Source: Rachycentron canadum (taxonomy: Eukaryota; Chordata; Actinopteri; Carangiformes; Rachycentridae). From it: a stretch of 64,000 nt of DNA. The translations under genes and the position numbers were made by a program. Shown here piece after piece: positions 61,291-64,000 of this stretch (the first letter of the stretch is position 1; every line of letters begins with the position of its first letter). Below the pieces are notes generated by a model. The model was not told where the DNA came from, ran no database searches, and was given only the letters and a program-made list of their open reading frames with translations. Location: positions 20,117,011-20,181,010 of the forward strand of contig CM076663.1 in NCBI GenBank assembly GCA_038496675.1, written 5' to 3'.

Positions 61291-61635
61291 TCGAGGAAAA
61301 TGAAATTTATTTATATTTTAAGAGCACTGCAGAGTACTGGCTCCAGGTGGAGACGGGACAGCTGTCTATTCACTTGTAAAATGAGTCTGTGTTTGGCAGT
61401 GATATATACAGGAAATATGTCTTGTTTTAGCTTGAATTGTTATTTTTTGGCAAAAATGTGTATATATAACTGTACATCTAAAATGAGGAGTGTAAGCATA
61501 CCGAGCCAGCTGGATGGTTACAGCTGTGCTCATAGTTACAATATAGTATATCGCTGTCAATAAGAAGCAAATTATATAATGGGTCCAATTCTACACTTTT
61601 AATTGTGTTGTTTTGATGAGAGATCATCTGCGCAG
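61291..61635. other. unannotated non-coding stretch
   Basis: Overlapping short frames on both strands without any domain. No gene recognised. Confidence 0.4.
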
Positions 61636-61815
61636 GTGGGTCTCAGCCATAGTTTGCATGTTTCTGTGTGTTTGTGTAGGTGTCCTCTGGGTGCTCCGAT
61701 TTCCTCTCACAATCCAAACACAGGCCGAGTCAAGTGGAGACTGTAAATTTCCCTCAGGTGTGAACAGACAAGGCCTTTCCCTGCCTCTCATCCAATGCAT
61801 TCTGGGATGAGCTCG
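61636..61815 (+). repeat. tRNA-headed SINE-like repeat, family S2, copy 3 (body only)
   Basis: 'agtttgcatgtttctgtgtg', 'ggtgtcctctgggtgctccg', 'atttcctctcacaatccaaa', 'cctcaggtgtgaacag'. The tRNA-like head and the tail are missing. Confidence 0.65.
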
Positions 61816-62524
61816 CTGAAATTCAATCCCAGTCCATTAGTTGTGTGAAAGAGAAAATACACATCAGGATTTGGCATAAAGAACTTACTAAACGTATCAA
61901 GCACAGCACCATCTGATCCAATAACAAGAATTTAAAAGCCTAGAAAATCCAACCAGGAAGACGCAGAATTGAAAGACTGTCACTGTTGGCAGTTGTTGCC
62001 ATAATCTTTGGTAAACATGCAGACAATACGTGATCTCAAGCTTGGAGTTGTTTCGCAGTATTATAAATATTGATTATTGTGTATTACTGTGTAATCCCTG
62101 CTCTCAAAGCTATAATTGTTAGTAATGATATGATAATGTGTTTTGAATCTGTGAGGATAGTGATTGATTTGTCTATAAAACCAAACAACTTACCACCTCA
62201 TCATGGTTTGAATGAATAAACTGCCGTGCTTACGTGCTTTGGCCACAGTGTTTGTGATAAACAGTCACGCCAATAAAAGTCAGCGGATTGCAACTGCGAG
62301 TCAGGGAGCGTCTCAGGTCGCTTGGCATGTAGCACCATGCTGAGGCGTGGATGCCGCGGGTGGGGGGAAGGGAGCGCCGCTCTAACTATCTCTGCTCTGC
62401 TCAAGCACTCAGTGAAAAGAGGAAGCCGAGGGAATGCAAACAAACACACAGCCCAACGGCTCTCTCACCACACTGCCAGGAAACCGGGTTGGGTATAGAT
62501 TTTGGGTGGAGGGGGTTTGGGGGG
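61816..62524. other. non-coding stretch becoming GC- and G-rich before the gap
   Basis: From about 62270 the DNA is clearly GC-richer, with G-runs at 62363-62369 and 62505-62524. Overlapping frames on both strands here extend into the N gap and are not reliable. A CpG-island-like promoter is possible but not shown. Confidence 0.35.
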
Positions 62525-62619
62525 NNNNNNNNNNNNNNNNNNNNNNNNNNNNNNNNNNNNNNNNNNNNNNNNNNNNNNNNNNNNNNNNNNNNNNNNNNNN
62601 NNNNNNNNNNNNNNNNNNN
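62525..62619. other. assembly gap (95 N)
   Basis: A run of 95 N between two G-rich flanks (GGGTGGAGGGGGTTTGGGGG before, GTTGTAGGAGGGGGAGGAAA after). Confidence 0.99.
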
Positions 62620-64000
62620 GGTTGTAGGAGGGGGAGGAAAGGGAGAAGGAGACCGAAACCCAGCAGGTGTGCTCCGGCAGCATGTAATGTGTCAGCATGG
62701 CTCACTGCCAGCACACTGGAGCCTCTGCAGCACAGAAACATAGAGTGAATTTTCAACAAAGTTACAGTGATGTTGATTTATCTCTCACCTTGCTGAGCAG
62801 GGCTGTTAATTCAGTCAGCTCTCAGCTTTGGCAGAGTCCCTGCATCTCATATCGTTCACTTCCAGAATTTGTACACCCACTCACATAAATAATCTAAATT
62901 TGTCAGTGTGACAAATTATTTAACAGAGGTCAAACAACTATCAGCTTAGAGGGGAGATTGCTCCTCTAACACTGTTTCCAATTCAAAGTTTCACTTTGTC
63001 TTTGTTCCCTGTTGCTCTTGTTAACATGCAGTTTGTGCCAATAGTCAGTCAAAAAGTCAGTTCTACCCAGAGAACATTTGAGAACTTTGAGCTAACCTAA
63101 TACTTTTAAAATTAAATAGCTAAAGGGACCATGTACAACTGATGGCTTTAACAGAGACTAAGGTAAAACACTTGCATGGATAAGCTACGCAGCTAAAGCC
63201 TTGGCTGCGCAAAGCCTGCAGAGCTGCTGAAGCCTTATCACACTAGCATGTGAAATCCAATAACATGTTGATAAAATCACTTCCCCTAATGTTATCAGAG
63301 CTTGAGTGCAAATGGTTTCACTTGGTAACAAACTGTAACAACTATGTATTGCAACAAAATGTAGCTAAGTTAGGCCAATTGTGTTGTTTGACTAAGGTTA
63401 GCACTGTGGCTAACCACCTTGGTATGATGTGTGAGCACCCCCAAGTTGAAATAACATCCTCCCATCTCCAAATTGTGATTACACTGCACGAACAAAGCAT
63501 TGGTGCTAAGCTAACAGTTAGCTATATAACCCCATGATTTGAAATATGCCCCTAAAAGTCTGGGGCAAATTAAGCTTTTGAAGGAGGGTAGGTTTGGCCC
63601 CTGCAAAGAGCAGGATATCCTACACTGCAAGTCACAGAGGTCACTACGCTTAAACCTTTTATCCCAGCTCTAAAATAAGATAAACATTAGCTAACTGTAG
63701 AATACTCCTGCTATAGAGTGTCTGCTGTTATTGTATTCGATAAAAAAGACCAGCAGAGCTGCAACATATTGACAAATGTAAAAAGGTTTCTAAATAACAT
63801 TTTTCAAATATATTTTGATCTAGGTAAACAGCCAGTTAGCAAAGGGCTAATGTGAAACGAAAAATGTCACCCTGTATGTGATTAATAGTTTCTGTAAAAG
63901 TGCTAGAGAGAATTGACTTTTGTGAAATGCTTGTTTTTGTCTATATTCTGTTTTTGTATACAATATACAAAATAGTAGGAATGAGTTAAAATTCTGCATA
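62620..64000. other. unannotated non-coding stretch
   Basis: G-rich for the first 50 bases, then AT-rich unique-looking DNA to the window end. No gene recognised. Confidence 0.4.

Noticed and set aside
62351..62759. Open frames across the N gap
   Set aside because: Their middle is unsequenced, so frame continuity is not real evidence.
1..64000. CRISPR array, operon, phage or bacterial gene content
   Set aside because: No regularly spaced direct repeats with spacers and no dense coding. All recognisable content is vertebrate.

Overview
This window looks like non-coding chromosomal DNA from a teleost fish, probably a percomorph. The base composition is AT-rich and there are many simple repeats. 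It holds relics of several Tc1/mariner families typical of fish, two LINE reverse-transcriptase fossils (GVPQGS-type motif), tRNA-headed short repeats, and fish repeats rich in GCTAGC/GCTAAC-like words. The one intact gene is a tRNA-Phe whose sequence matches the standard vertebrate tRNA-Phe(GAA). I found no protein-coding exon I can defend. The open frames are short, mostly overlap repeats, and carry no recognisable domain apart from transposon fragments. The window could be an intergenic desert or a large intron; the sequence does not say which.

Layout. 1-6 kb: a Tc1-like relic, a (TTC)n tract, a LINE RT fossil, a CA repeat, a tRNA-like SINE fragment and a diffuse fish repeat. 6-15 kb: unique-looking DNA, a CCAAT-bearing GC-richer patch near 8.2 kb, a second LINE RT fossil near 10.1 kb, and CT and TG microsatellites. 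15-22 kb: three copies of one non-autonomous element ending in a TATATACAGTCTATG-like terminus, and a perfect hairpin at 19.58 kb. 26.4-28.75 kb: a decayed tandem array derived from tRNA-Phe, on the minus strand. 30-46 kb: a fourth copy of the non-autonomous element, ends and fragments of further Tc1-like elements, more interspersed repeats and a GA tract. 50-62 kb: two adjacent tRNA-headed SINE-like copies, two Tc1-like non-autonomous elements with readable termini and TA target duplications (52.1 and 58.0 kb), and further fish repeats. 62.5 kb: an assembly gap inside a G-rich tract.

The most interesting part is the tRNA-Phe array. One intact gene, one copy missing only its first 8 nucleotides, one full-length but damaged copy and nine smaller traces lie within about 2.3 kb, interleaved with duplicated spacer modules. 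The intact and the truncated copy are identical over 65 nt and keep their CpG sites. The older copies have lost most CpGs, mainly by CpG to TpG/CpA changes. The array therefore records tandem amplification, partial deletion and mutational decay of a tRNA cluster.
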